Positions 1 through 13,055 of a DNA stretch of 64,000 nt are shown here, in pieces (position 1 is the stretch's first letter; each line of letters opens with the position of its first letter). Under the pieces are notes generated by a model. The model made no database searches, was not told the DNA's origin, and was given only the letters and a program-made list of their open reading frames with translations. The position numbers and the translations under genes are program-made. The stretch is from Talpa occidentalis (lineage: Eukaryota; Chordata; Mammalia; Eulipotyphla; Talpidae): assembly GCF_014898055.3 (NCBI RefSeq), contig NW_023605194.1:101563258-101627257 (forward strand). Reading direction: 5' to 3'.

Positions 1-199
1 CTGTTAATTTCTTCAAAAGCCTAATTTGCTTTTGTGTCCCAAGGTCACCCATACTTTGAGTTTTATTTATTTTTTGCCAGAAGGTCTTTTATATTTCCCC
101 CTACCACCGTCTCTTATATAACCATATCCCTTGCCCTCCTACTTCCCTCTTAACCTCAGAGCCCTCAGGATGTTTACCAATGTCCATTAGTTTTTTAAA

Positions 200-1075
200 G
201 TGTTTTATTTAGGATGCTGGGTTGTCTACTATGTGAATAGCCAATATCTGTTTTTATAATTCTGACTTACTATGCACATAATTCTCTAAAATTCTCTCCA
301 TTTTGTTAAAAATGACAGCACTATATCCTTTCTTGTGGCAATATAATAGTTCCTGGTCTGTAGATACCACATTTTCATAATACATTCATCCATTGAAGGA
401 AATTTAGGCTGCTTCCATGTCTTAATGGTTGTATTACATGTCATTTATAATATGTTAATAATGTGTCTGTGAATATTGTAGAATATATGGGATTTTTTTT
501 GTTGTTAATGGTTTCATATTCAATGGACAAATGTCCAAGAGCGGGATTGTCAAATCATACAGTATTTCCATTTTTAATTTATAAGTCCAGATTGTTTTCC
601 ATAATGGTTTCATCAGTTCCTATTCCCATCAACAGTGCAATAGGGCTTCCTTTTCTCTGCATCCTCTGCTGTACTTGTTGAGGGCATTTTTAATATGTCC
701 AATTTGACTTGGTATGAAGTGGTATCTTAGTGTAGTTTTAATCTGCTCTTATCAGAGTGATGAACATTTTTTCATATATCTTTTGGCCTTTTGGATATCA
801 TCATTGATAAATGGTTTGTTCAGCTATGTTGCCATTTGCTATTTGGGTTATATGATTTTTTTTTTTATTAAGGTCACATTGGTTTACAACACTGTATTTG
901 ACTAAAAGGTATAGGATCACACCCCTCAGAGGCATGTCATCATACCATACCCATCACCTAGACCTCCTTAGCCCTCTACCATAGTCAATTGTGATTGTTT
1001 TTTTATTGTTGAATTGTATGAGGATTTTTTAAATGTACCTTGGATATTAATCCCTTATCAGTCAGTATATTGTTT
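200..1075 (-). mobile_element. Old L1 fragment (ORF2 3' part), antisense, with an internal insert
   Basis: Read on the minus strand it matches the general pattern of the L1 ORF2 C-terminal region, for example the complement of 'ccattgaaggaaatttaggc' and of 'gagcgggattgtcaaatcat'. It is full of stops and strongly diverged. The match is broken at about 860-985 by sequence (from 'attaaggtcacattggttta') like another L1-derived segment, and resumes at 'ttgttgaattgtatgagg'. Confidence 0.75.
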
Positions 1076-2889
1076 CCTCAAATCTAGACACCATTCATTG
1101 CAAGATCCACACCTTCACTTTAATAGACTTTATGGAGTGGAGTGGGAGATGGAAGGATAAGCAGGAGAGAAAGAAGCACCACTATCACATTCAATGTTCC
1201 TAGCACTTGTGAGATACATGTATACATATGCAATATTGAAATGCAAAATGCAAACAATAGTGTACCTCTTCAATGTATATTATTTGTGGTCCTAATGTAT
1301 AGCAGTGTGCCAATTCCTGTCAAGTTTATTCTTCTTTCTTTGTCTAGTGACCTCCCGTTGTTTTGGTTTCCCTTTCACCTGGTATTGCACACTGATCTCT
1401 CTACCAAGATCTCTCAATCATTTTAAAGATTATTTAAAAGATTATTGCCTCCCTTAGCAATGACCTTTTCCGTTTGAAATAGTCACTGTAGTGCCCAACC
1501 CCTCACTGAGTCCCTGCACTGCAGCTGAATGTTGCTATTGGTATCTACTCTACTGGATGCCATTTAGGATCACTGCATGGAGCCGTATAGAGGAAGTACT
1601 GTGTGGGTTATCTATAGTTGGAGGGGAGAAGAAATAATACAAAGACTTGCTAACAAAGCCTCAATGTGGATATAGCCTCCTGGGAAGCAAGGGAAGCAGA
1701 CAGACTAACCTGGGTGGAGTCACAAGAAAATAGAACAGCTATTTTTAGCACAAGTGTCTGGCATTCAAAGAAGCTGCAAACAAAAGCCTTAAGGGGAGAA
1801 AAAAAAAGGGAGAAGGGGTACTGTGGCTACAATTGTCAGCCATGTTAGACAGGTATGCAGTAAAAAATAACTTTCCTACATATAATACACATTTATCAGG
1901 GTGGGAAAATTATTGCCTTATTAAATCAACTATTTTTAACCATTTATTTTGAGATCATAATCCAGTTGTTTCATGACTAGCCTGGATTACAACTGAAAGA
2001 AAGTTTTAATTCCATACTATCTATTTTTCAGCCTACAAATTCCAGTTTTAAGCTACTTCCAAAAGCAGAGTAAGCAAAAACACAGGACTAGATTGTTCGG
2101 CAGCATTACTGAGTTCAGTACCCTTCTGAAGGTTTTCCCTCTCTACCATAAAAGTAAAAGAAAACAAAACAACAAATACCAACATAATCACTGGAAGTCT
2201 TATTCATTCCACAATGTGTACCACTCTCACATTGAAAACATCAAAAATATTTTCTTTAATATTAAAAAAAAACTCCTTTGATTCTCTGACTATGTAAGAG
2301 TTCACACAAATGCAAGCAAAATGCCAAAATACTTTAGTTTTACTAACATGAATGTCCACATCCCCCCTACAGATGGCTACTGTTGTTTATTATAGCCATG
2401 CCCCTAATGGTTAAAAGACAACAGCATCAAGTGGCACATGGTAGAAATTCAAGTGGAAGAACAACAACACATCGAAGTCTCTAGATAGCAGAAATCCCAA
2501 GAGAAGATAAAGACCAGCCCAAAAGAGTCTATTGGACATCATGTGACAGACACTGTGCTGAACACGTAGAGTATATGGCCATATAAAATATGGTCTTTGA
2601 CCTTGAGGACTTAAGCCTAATAGGTCTGAAGACCTATATATAAATGCTAAATCAATTGGTTAATGATTAAATGATTGTTGGTTATCTCCCAAGAGACATG
2701 ATTTAGCAAATTTGGGGCATACCCCTGAAGCCTGCATTTCTGAAATGGCTTGTAGCTGACTATACAGCACAAATATTTGCATTAAACTAGTCTAGTACTT
2801 AAAAACAAACCAAGTGCTTTGGGAGTACCAACAAAGAATGAAATAAGCAACTCAATAACAAAAATATATAATGCAATTAAAAAATAGGC
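1076..2889. other. Intergenic stretch, nothing firmly recognised
   Basis: AT-rich. A segment around 2540-2640 resembles an ancient conserved mammalian repeat, but I cannot assign the family. Confidence 0.5.
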
Positions 2890-3470
2890 AGAGAATATAA
2901 GTAGCTATTTTGAAAGAAAACATACAGATATCCAACAAACACATGAAAAGATGTTCTGGTCATCTATCATTGGAAATGCAAATCAGAATCACAATGAGAT
3001 TTCATCTCCCACTAGTTTAAATGCCTATTATCAAAATCAAGAAGAAACAATTATTGTTGAAGATGTAGGGGAAGAGATAGGTTTGTGCACTGTTGGCGGG
3101 AATTTATATTGGTGCAGAGACTATAGAAAACATATGGAGTCACCTCAAAAATATAAAAAAAGGGATACCATATGATCCAGTAATCCCACCTCTGGGCATT
3201 TACACCCAAAATATGAAAACACCAGTTTGAAGAGACATATGCACCCCTATGTTCACTGCAGCACTATTCACAATATGGAAACAAACCAGGTGCTCAATGA
3301 TGGATGAATGGATCAAAATGATGTGCTTTATATGTACAGTGGAATAGTACTCAACTAAAAAGATGAAATCTTGAGGGTAATAGGCTACATGAATTAAGTC
3401 AAAAGAAGAAAGGCAAATGCCATATGATTTCTCTCAGTTGTAAAATATAAAATGGCATTTGGGACTATAG
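2890..3470 (+). mobile_element. Old L1 fragment (ORF2 C-terminal region)
   Basis: Contains 'ggaaatgcaaatcagaatca', 'taccatatgatccagtaatc' and 'cacccctatgttcactgcag', all standard landmarks of the end of L1 ORF2. The reading frame is broken repeatedly. Its 3' UTR is not clear. Confidence 0.8.
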
Positions 3471-4237
3471 GAAAGGAAAAATAACCTTCCTCTGTCTTCT
3501 TAGGTTCTCAAACCAGAGCCTATACTGACAGGAGAGATTAACAAGAGAGAAACAGAAATTTATTAACACGTGCAGGAAGCATACACATGAGAGCACTCAG
3601 AAATAGGTGGATGAAATATTGACTTATATAGCCTCTTAATAAAAAAAAAGAATATTAGAGAAGTATTAGACAAAGGAAAGATCTTTGATTTTCTAGGGTA
3701 ACCAGTTATGGAAAGGTAAATATATGAGAGCAACTAATGGAAATGCTAATGGAAGGGCTAGTGTTAGCAGTATTGGTTTTCTTAAATCTTGTTGCTCTGT
3801 TATCCCTTAGGCCATTGTCATCATCTGCAAAGTCAAATCTGAACCAATCTTCAGACTAAATTCCAACAAATGGGAAGGAGAGACAGCTTAGAAGAGGCTC
3901 TGACCAAAAATGACTCACATTCCGTTGTCTAGAACAGTTACATTGTCATTGACTGCAAGGAGAGCTGGCAAATGGATCTCACAGACCTGTTGTAAGTTCT
4001 GTTATACCTCTATTACTATGGAGAAATGGATAATGGATAATGGAAGATAGCTTGGTAGTACCTGCCAGAGTCCATATCTCTGGACATCTACATATCGATG
4101 TGCCACCTCTTATAAATAGAATATACCTTTTATTCAAAGGAGAAACCCAAAGTCTCATCCAGTTACTGAATCTGACTCAAAATCCAGAAACTACAGGTAA
4201 TGTTTTTATGGAACTTTAGTAGTTCAGTTACCATTAA
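3471..4237. other. Intergenic stretch with a possible LTR-type relic
   Basis: Sequence such as 'atttattaacacgtgcagga' resembles the old mammalian LTR or L1-tail class, but I cannot name it. No coding potential seen. Confidence 0.3.
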
Positions 4238-4252
4238 ACTAAAAGATTTTTT

Positions 4253-4499
4253 TTTAATATTTATTTTTTTATACAAGAGTTGGGTTACAGACCAGAGCGC
4301 GGGAGGGTGAGAGGATTCACCAGAGACAGAGTGGGGAGTAGAACAGGCAGATGACTGAAATACACTGCTGAGAGGGAGACAGGAGAGGTCTGCCACGCCA
4401 TGTGGGAATCTGGCTGGCTGGGAATTGAACCCGTGCCGCAGGGGCTGCGGACAGCTTCGCCGCACTGCACTCAACCCACTGCACCACCAGGGAGGCCCC
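4253..4499 (-). mobile_element. tRNA-derived SINE copy 1, with target duplication
   Basis: Minus-strand SINE: head at 4499, B-box-like GGGTTCAATTCCC, 3' tail at 4253-4275. Flanked by the 15-bp direct repeat ACTAAAAGATTTTTT at 4238-4252 and 4500-4514. Confidence 0.92.
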
Positions 4500-4514
4500 A
4501 CTAAAAGATTTTTT

Positions 4515-7500
4515 AATTTGCACACTCTTGCTTCACCCCACTGCCTGCCCTATATGCAAGGATTGAGCAGAAAAAGATAATCATGGTAAAATTCTCAATT
4601 GGTAAAGGTAAGAATGGGAAAAACACAGATGACATTAGTGCACTGAAATTATCAAAATGTGTTGGTCAGAAAATCATAGAACTTACCCTTTGTTGCATCA
4701 GGTTCAGATCTCAAAAGAGCTCACTTCCACTAGAGCAGAAGGATCTCACTTAGGTCTCAAGCCAAGTGCATATAACCACAATATGAATTATGGGTGGGGG
4801 GGGAACCCACATTACAAAAATATAAGCATACAATTCAATTAGCAGTAAAGGGGGAATGTTACAGCCCTCTTGGCAAGGCTCAGGGAACTGGCGATGCATA
4901 GCAGGCTGGCCTGGCCCAGGAGGTTCCTGGCAGCCATACATCTGCAAGGATGGAAGAGGAACGTCTCAGAGTGAAAGTCCCTAGCAACTCTTGCCAACAC
5001 CTGAAAAAGGTTTCAGGACTGTAGGTGTGAACTCCATAGCATCTCAAATTGGCTTAAATTTGGTGCTATACTTATACTGCTTTTCAGAGGCATGGTATCA
5101 GGACCACCTGTTAATTTTCAATTCGTCTAGGCCACTTGACACAGCCAAGTTATTATCTGTCTTCTATTATTGTCTGTTTATGAGCATCTTTTTTTTTACA
5201 AGTAGTTGCTTTTTAACAACTTAAGTTCTCTTAGTTGCTCTCACTGCTCAGTCAGGATCATTACAATAGCATCACATATGACAGTTAAAGTGAAGAAAGT
5301 TGTCCAGTTAACCAAATTTGCTCACTGAAAATGGCTCCTCTGTCCTCTATGGACCTAAGTTTGCATTATGGGAGGTCTGTCTCGTCGATTGCTACCAGAG
5401 TCAAACCTAAAGTTTTAGTGTTAGAAAGTATGCCTACTTAGGAACTGGTTTGGGATTGAACAATAACAAGCTTTTACAAGTTAGTTTTATCATTTCTTTG
5501 CCCATACAATTCCTTTGGAATCTTTGTAGGCTTCTGGTGTATTTTTATAGTCTGTTCCATGTACCAGTATCCAAAACCAACATTCTTTTCCAGTCATATT
5601 TCATTACCCTGCTTTATTTCTTATCCAGTGAGTTCAACTCTAGCCTGCTCTCTTCATTGTAAATAAAGGTTATCTTGAGGCTATATGAAAAAATTGGTTT
5701 GGGTAGCAAAGCCATACCCATAACCCTGGCTCCTTTGTTTTGCAGAAATATTATAATGAGAAGATTTTTGAGGGTTTCAAAAGTAATTGGCCTTTCTAAC
5801 TTTATGAGGCTCCAAATATATGGTCTCTCTCCTTTACATCTCTGATTACAAACTATTTCTTAACTCTTTAATGAGCTCAACTGTTTAATGAGCTCAATTC
5901 TAATGAAATTCCTTCCTCAAAGCTTCAAAGAGAAACCTGAAACATACTCATATTCTGTTCTTTTCAACCACTTCCTTAGAACTGATAATGCGTCTTCTAG
6001 GTAAGACTTGCTGTAAATATTTGCCATAATGTAAGCAAACATTACATTTCCAACCTGCACGATCTGATCTCTCAGTTTCACTGTTGTCAGGTAATATATA
6101 TCATTAATTGACTTGTGGGCTATTGTTACTTTGCCAGGCACCCAAGAATACAGTGGGCTGAAGAGCACTAAAGGTTATTTTCCTATTAGGTAATAGTACC
6201 TGTTGAGCAGGTCGCCTTCCTCTACATGGCTCTCAATTGTTCCAGGTTCCACTATTACTCCAGCCAGGGTTTGGATTTTTTGTGGTTACCTATTTATTTA
6301 AAAATCAGTCATGGCCATAACCTGGTTCCAAAACCTGCTGGGAAGGTGAAAGAACAAGCCCAATGTCCTAAATCCCCAGCAGTCAAGTATCAAATACCAC
6401 CTGTCACCTGTTTCATTGACACATCTTAGACATATTAAAAGGGTTTTCTGCAGCATGTAGATGAAGGAAGAGTTACTAAGTGGAAAATTCTCATTTGCTA
6501 CACATTGCCTTTCCAGAAGTTGCAGACCAAACCTCTTCTATTTAGAAGATAAGGGCTCTCCAAATTTTTTCCTGCACCTGGTCTCTCAGATGGAGTTAGC
6601 TTTCTGCAAAGCTCCATGAAATCTAGCTATGGCCCTGTGCTGAAAGCAACAAATTCCTATCAATGATAAGTTTGCACCCTAACCCCTAGACCATGCCAAT
6701 GGAGGACAGGTGTGCCAGTTCTACTCCTGTCTTGTCAAATTTAACAGTAGTTACAAGTCTTGTACACCAGTCCCCTGACCACACCAAAAGGAAAGGCTAG
6801 TTCCTCCCCAGTCATAAACCCTGAACTCTCAGAATAGAGGTCAACCCAAGAGTCTGCGTCATCCTGTTGCTAGTGTACGAGTGACCAGAACTTAGACCAG
6901 CCTGAGTATAAAGGTTGAGGTCCCTCTCCATCCTGTCTTCTAGATCTTTTTGCACTGCTCTAGAATACCATGTGGAAATGATGGATATGCATACCTGCCC
7001 CTGTATCCTCGATTCAAACCCAATGCATATTGCTCTACTAGAAGTAATTTTTTTCGGCTGTTTGTGACCTGTAGAGCTCAGATGTGGGTTTTGTTTTTAA
7101 GAAGGTTCAAGATATTTTTATATAAGTACTATAGGAAAAGGTAATTCACAGAAGCCTGGAGATCGAAACACCATGGGAAGCTGATATTTGCTTGATACCA
7201 AATATCAAGCATATCTAGATGAATTTTCCCCAAAAAGCCTAATGTTAAAGGAATTAACTATTTCATAATAAGATGCTACATACAGAGTTAAGGTTGAAAT
7301 TTCAGCACAGTGATATGTGTGAATTTTGCTCTTTACAAAAAATAACTGTTATCTTTAAGCATTATCAGCACCCCTCTTAACTAGACTTTCTGAAATATGC
7401 TAACTTAGATTAATAAATTGTTTCCCAATCTTGAGTTTCGTAAGATTTCTCCTCTTCTCCCTTGTACTGTGATGTGTTTTTTGTCCTGTTTGTGACAAGA

Positions 7501-8364
7501 CAATTCTCAGAATGATATGTGATGTTCATCCAGCTACTGGCTTATATGCAGTCCTTTCTTTCCTTCCTGCAATGGAACTTTTAGTAATAAATGGCAATGT
7601 TTTATTTTAAATTCTGAATCCATTTTCCTAATTTCCGCCAAACTCATAATTACTAATTATGTCCCTTTGCAAAGCTTTCTGGCCAATGGAGGCATCAGAC
7701 ACCCATAATCCCTTTAGTGTTGAATTCTATGAACCACCTGAGCTACTTATTCCAAACCATCTGCACAAATTTGGTTCTGGAAACTGAGCAAATGAAAAAA
7801 GACTAATGTAAGCTTAGAGGATGGGATATGAATATATAATTGGCCCAGCAATTACAAAATTTTGTTGTAAAGAAGGAATGAGACACAAACCATATTAGAA
7901 ATCTAGAGAATAAATGACTAGAAAGTAGAAGAAATGGAACACAAGGGGCAGATGTATTTGTTATTGTCTGTTAATTTCTATACTACATCATGTGAAAAAT
8001 GTTTTTAAGCCAAAACTGAATTTTTTGCAAAGAAATTAAACATTATAGAATTCAGTTTAACTGAGAAAAATGAATAGGTTATGTTAATGGCTATGTATCC
8101 TATAAAATGGTTCACCAAAATTATCTTTGATTTATCAATATCCATAGACTTCCATCCCATTAGGAATCTCAGGAAATCAGTGAATATGTTAGCAGTTGCT
8201 TTCAAATTAACATTTTATATCCAAATTCCAGTAGTCAATTGATGTCATTAAGGTTTTAAAATATACAGACATCCTATCATTATGTTCTCTATAGCTGTAT
8301 CATGATTGAAAGCTTAATAGTAGTAAGGGAGCAAGAAATTACCTTTGACATCCCTGATTTGAAT
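4515..8364. other. Intergenic stretch, unassigned
   Basis: No gene and no repeat that I can name with confidence. A short tandem repeat of 'tttaatgagctcaa' lies near 5868-5897 and a small imperfect palindrome at 7183-7215. Open frames are short and unrelated to known families. Confidence 0.5.
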
Positions 8365-8475
8365 ATTTTGTAAGCACTATAAGATCAGGAAACTTGTCTG
8401 CTTGCCCCCCAATCATAGTGTCCTGGTATAAGGTAGGCACTCAGTGAATATTTCTGGATTTACAGATTAAATAAT
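8365..8475 (+). repeat. L2 3' end relic
   Basis: The run from 'taagcactataagatcagg' to 'ggtaggcactcagtgaatat' follows the well-known 3' end of L2 (… GGCACTCAATAAATATTTG …). Confidence 0.75.
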
Positions 8476-9897
8476 GTCTTAAAATATCAGTCCTCGTGTA
8501 TTCAGAGCTTTTGCCATTACATCTAGAAAGTCCAAATCTTGCTAATCAAGCAGCAGAGAGACCAAGTCCCTTCTCTTGTGCTTTAGAAATACAACATATC
8601 TGTTTGCATAGTACATAGTTTTCATCTGTCATGATCACAGAGACCAGATGGCTACCTCCTCTATAACACTTACATCCCAAGGACAGCATGACAGAATGTG
8701 AAACTGGCAGCATTTGATGAGTTTTTCATAATTCTGCAGTGAAGGACTTCCATTCATTGTGTTTTTTGAAGCATGTGCACCCTAAATATGGCCCATATGA
8801 TGAACATTTATATAATCAGGAGACTCGAGGCAGAAAAAACTCACCAAGTTCCCTATTGGTATTTTAAGATAGTCTCATGGCTATCTGTGCTCACAGTTAT
8901 GTTTCCATTTCTCTATCCTAAGGGCACCCCGTTCCTACCAAGAAAGGAAATTTCAGATCCTGCCTTATAAATAAATAAAAATAATTCTTTTTTAAAAAGA
9001 CTAGAATAACAGGTAAACCATATTTTTCTCACTTGAAGACAGTATACTTATGCCTAGCTGCAAAGGAAAATGGTAAAATGAAGTCAAGGATTTCAAGTGC
9101 AGCCTGCCGTCCACTTCAGCAGTGTATTTCATCTGTGAAACTGGTAAAGCTGTTTTGGAAGAGGCAATTCCAACCCTACTTGAATTCAGTTCAGAATCTC
9201 CACTTTCTTACAAAGAGTCCCATCATATTTCAGATAATCTTAAGACGAGTCAAATGTGCTGTTAGTATTTCACCATATCTGTCTGCATATTGTGATGAGT
9301 TTATCTTTAGTGTCTATCATGAAACAAGTGTTGTTTGGTCTCTTGGTGTTAGTCTACTTTCGGTTCTCTTTTTCTACCTTTTCAGTTATTACCTCCATTG
9401 AACTATCCATGGATTTAAGGTGGGTAGAAAGATGGATGGAAGTGTACATGTGCATAGTAGGTTTTAAATCAATGAAAAATTATATAAAAGCAGTAATATG
9501 CAAATATGTGCATGTGTTTGTATTCACATAAACATATATGTGAATATATGTTTCTGGGCATAAATATAACCAGAGACATATGTATGGTGTCATACAAGAG
9601 ATAAGTATGTATACACACACGTCCTTTTTTTGTTATCTAAATAATTTATAGGTCTTCTACAAAATAAATATTTCTCCTCACTTAGGTTTAACTCTGAGTG
9701 ATTTAAAATGACACTGTGAGATTAAACAGCAATGAAAACAAAGGGTAAAAGGCCTTCAATAAAATAGTCCAATATCTATCCTTGGTCAATTCTACCTTAA
9801 ATCAGCATGGACATCATCTGTATGTCCTCAAGATAACAAAACCAATACAATTTTATATTTATGGGAGAAAATAAAGTAAATCATTAAGAAAATATAT
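8476..9897. other. Intergenic stretch, unassigned
   Basis: AT-rich; a short region of TATATG/ACATAT repeats lies near 9525-9560. No gene seen. Confidence 0.5.
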
Positions 9898-10160
9898 TGA
9901 GCTCCTACTATAGCCCAGACACATATTAATGTAAATATTAGTAAAACTTTCTATACTGCTATAAGTTTTCTCAAAGTTTTCCCTACAAATGATGCCAGGC
10001 AGTCATCTTAACATGCTTGCTAAATAGGTATTGTTATTCTTTTTTTTTAAAGATTAGAAAATTGAAATTTGGAGACATTTAGTAACCAACCAAGTTTAAG
10101 AGGCACTTGAGTGGCAGATTCAAGATTCAAGTCATTATTGACAGCCCATAGTTTTTCCAC
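9898..10160 (+). repeat. MIR relic
   Basis: Shows the MIR order: 'attgagctcctactatagcc', then 'ggtattgttattc', 'attagaaaattgaaatttgg' and a 'gagtggcagattcaagattc' end. Diverged but colinear. Confidence 0.75.
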
Positions 10161-11265
10161 AGTGCAAAGTAGATGATCTAAGATACAGAGAAAAAATAAG
10201 TGAACAAGTTGTCATAAGAAACTGGGAAGTTTTCTTTGAACCAAATTATGATCTAGGAGTAGTTACCTTTTTGATTGCTGTTTTGGAAGTTTGCCAGGAT
10301 AGTACGAAGAATGCTCTGGGGCAATCAATAAATTGTATTTTAGGGATATTGCTCAGCAAATATAGTCAGTTTAGTTAATTAAAAGGAAGATAGTGTAGGA
10401 GTAGTCAGCACCAGGAAATTATATAATATCTAATAGTGTTTAGCTTTTTAAAAATGTGTTGCTATGTAGTAATGATTGTCTTTAAAACGCTTGAATTGGA
10501 CCTGCTGTAAAATTTATTTTATATAAGAAAAAGTGATTTGTTCCTTCTGTATCTTTCATGAGAAACATCTGTTGCCAAGAAATAAGCGGGTAAATAAATA
10601 GCTCCAAGCTCTCCTGAGAGAGGTCACTTTGGTCAAGAAAAACCAGAGACAAAGTTTTCCTCTGTGGGAATTACATACTCAAAGAAAACAAACAAACATT
10701 TAAAACAAACAAACATTTAAAAATAATGTCATGTATGACAATTAAGCACAAAGAAGAATTAAAAAGTAGAGTGAAGACACAAAATGATACAGGGAACCCT
10801 TCTGGATAGGTCAGGAAATACCTCTGAGGAGGAGACTTCAATAAAGAACACAAGAAAATTTTTCAAAGCACTGAAAATACTTACATTGTGGGGTGACCCA
10901 AACCTTCCTTCCTGAAAGTCTGGGGCCATTAGTGATACTGCCTGGACTGGAGTATTGCAGTTTTCCGTTGACCTTAATTACAAGGCATAGTAATGCAAGA
11001 GTTGCCCTAAGGAATCGCCTGCATTCCAGACACATTCTTCATTACCTACATTGTGGTCAAAGTCCAGTTTTTTCTTGGTAATCAACATCAGTGACCCCAG
11101 AAAGCATAGCAATTTTTTCTTTGACAGTTGATGAGGAAATTCAAATAGAATCTCCCAGGTCAGTGGAAGCATTGCCGTGTCATTTGGTGGAAGCATTCCT
11201 CCCTTTGGGTAGGACTTCTAGGCCAGCAGAACATGAGGTCATGAGAATAACAGACAATAGGAGTA
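10161..11265. other. Intergenic stretch, unassigned
   Basis: Contains a direct tandem repeat of a 17-bp A/C-rich unit at about 10686-10719. Nothing else recognised. Confidence 0.5.
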
Positions 11266-11526
11266 GGGCCTCCCTGGTGGCCTAGGGTTTAAGTCTCAGT
11301 GCTATCACCACTACAGCCTGAGTTCAATCCCCAGCCAGGGAGCTAACAAATATATAGCTTAGCAGATCTCTCCTATCTCACCCGCTGCCCCCATTAGCAG
11401 TGTGTTTCAGTATATCCACCTGTTCTGCTCCCCACTCTGTCTTTGCTGTCTCCTCCCACCCCCTGCACCTCTGGCCTACACCCTAGTTCTACATAAAAAT
11501 AAATCTCTCAAGAAATTTAAAAAAAA
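11266..11526 (+). mobile_element. tRNA-derived SINE copy 2, joined directly to an L1
   Basis: Diverged plus-strand copy from 'gggcctccctggtgg' through the body ('ttagcagtgtgtttcag') to its tail 'aaataaatctctcaagaaat'. The L1 sequence follows at once, so no downstream target duplication can be seen. Confidence 0.85.
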
Positions 11527-12838
11527 GATCCACCCACAGATCTATGGTCAACTGATCTTTGACAAAGGAGTAAAGAATATGCACTGGAGCAAAGAAAGTT
11601 TGTTCAATAAATGGTGCTGGGAAAACTGGGTCGCTACATGCAAAAGAATGAAGCTTGACCACTACCTCACACCATACACAAAAATCAACTCAAAATGGAT
11701 TAAAGAACTAGACATAAGACCTGAAACCATAAAATATATAGAAGGAAATATAGGCAAAGCACTACATGATATGCACCTCAAAGACATCTTTACAGACACA
11801 TCACCCAAAGCAGTGATAGTGAAGGCAAAGATAAACAGCTGGGACTACATCAAATTAAAGAGCTTCTGCACAGCAAAAGAGACAGTAACCAAAACAAAGA
11901 GAAACCCCACCGACTGGGAGAAAATGTTTGCACCCAACACTAATGATAAAGGACTGATCACAAAAATCTACAAATTGCTGACGAGACTCAACAAAAACAA
12001 AGAAAATAATCCAGTCAAAAAATGGGCAGAAGAGCTAAAAAGAAACTTCTCCAAAGAGGAAATACAAATGGCCACCATGCATATGAATAAATGTTCAGTG
12101 TCACTTGCAATCAGGAAAATGCAAATCAAAACTACAATGAGATACCATCTCACACCAGTGACAATGGCACATATTAAAAAAATTAGCAACAACAAATTTT
12201 GGCGAGGATGTGGAGAAAAAGGAACTCTCCTGTACCGCTGGTGTGAGTGCAAACTGGTCCAACCACTATGGAAAGCTGTGTGGAGATTCTCAACCTACTA
12301 AAGATAGAGCTTCCATATGATCCAGCAATTTCACTCCTAGGTATTTACCCAAAGGACACAGAGACATTAATTCCAAAGATCACCTGCACCCCTATGTTTA
12401 TAGCAGCACAATTAATAATAGCTAAGCTTTGGAAACAACCCAAATGTCCAAAAATAAATGACTGGATCAAGATGTGGTACATATACACAATGGAATATTA
12501 CTCAGCATTCAAAAAAGATAAACACATGCAATTTGCAGCAACATGGATGGAGCTGAAAGGGGTCATGCTCAGCAAAATAAGCCAGAAAGAAAAAGAAAAA
12601 TACCGGATGGTCTCACTCATAGCAGGAATCTAGAAAACTTAAATAAGGGACCAGGAAAATGAATAACTATAAGAAAGTGAAAATCAAAATCAACAAAATA
12701 CTATGAACTAGAGACATTCTATGGGGGGTAGGGGGTGGGAGGGGAGGGATTGGGGTCAAAATAAGGGGGTTGGAATTGTATGGGGAATATAAAAATAAAA
12801 TTTATTATTAAAAAAATAAAAAGCCAATAATTGTTTCA
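11527..12838 (+). mobile_element. 5'-truncated L1: end of ORF2 plus 3' UTR
   Basis: Begins inside ORF2 at 'gatccacccacagatctatg' and runs through its C-terminal part. One frame is open to a stop at 12299-12301; another takes over from about 12247 and reaches a stop at 12633, so there is at least one frameshift. The final frame shows WYIYTMEYYSAF, the common end of L1 ORF2. A G-rich 3' UTR follows (12720-12760) with an A-rich tail. It is less diverged than the other L1 pieces and cannot move on its own. Confidence 0.92.
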
Positions 12839-12841
12839 AAA

Positions 12842-12876
<35 letters not shown>

Positions 12877-12879
12877 ATA
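12839..12879 (+). repeat. (AAAT)n microsatellite
   Basis: About ten ATAA units between two L1 3' UTR copies; probably grown from the A-rich tail of the upstream L1. Confidence 0.95.
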
Positions 12880-13055
12880 GGAAAAAAATCAAAATCAACA
12901 AACAACTATGAAGCAGAGACACACTTTGGGGGGAGGTGGGGAAAGGAGGGATTGGAGTTCAAAATCAGGGAGTTGCAATTGTATGGGGAATATAAAAATA
13001 AAAAAAAATTCAATTAAAAAAATAAAAAAAAAATCCATGCATTAAAAAAAAAGAT
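12880..13055 (+). mobile_element. Second L1 3' UTR copy
   Basis: Repeats the 3' UTR pattern of the L1 just upstream: 'aaaatcaacaaacaactatg', a G-rich block, 'gcaattgtatggggaatata' and an A-rich tail. Either a separate very short L1 insertion or a tandem duplication. Confidence 0.88.

Noticed and set aside
9108..9140. 'cttcagcagtgtatttcatc' like the SINE body
   Set aside because: Only about 20 bases match and the surrounding sequence does not; chance is likely.
11402..12301. The longest open frame in the window (299 codons, plus strand)
   Set aside because: It starts inside a SINE and runs into L1 ORF2 sequence; not a host gene.
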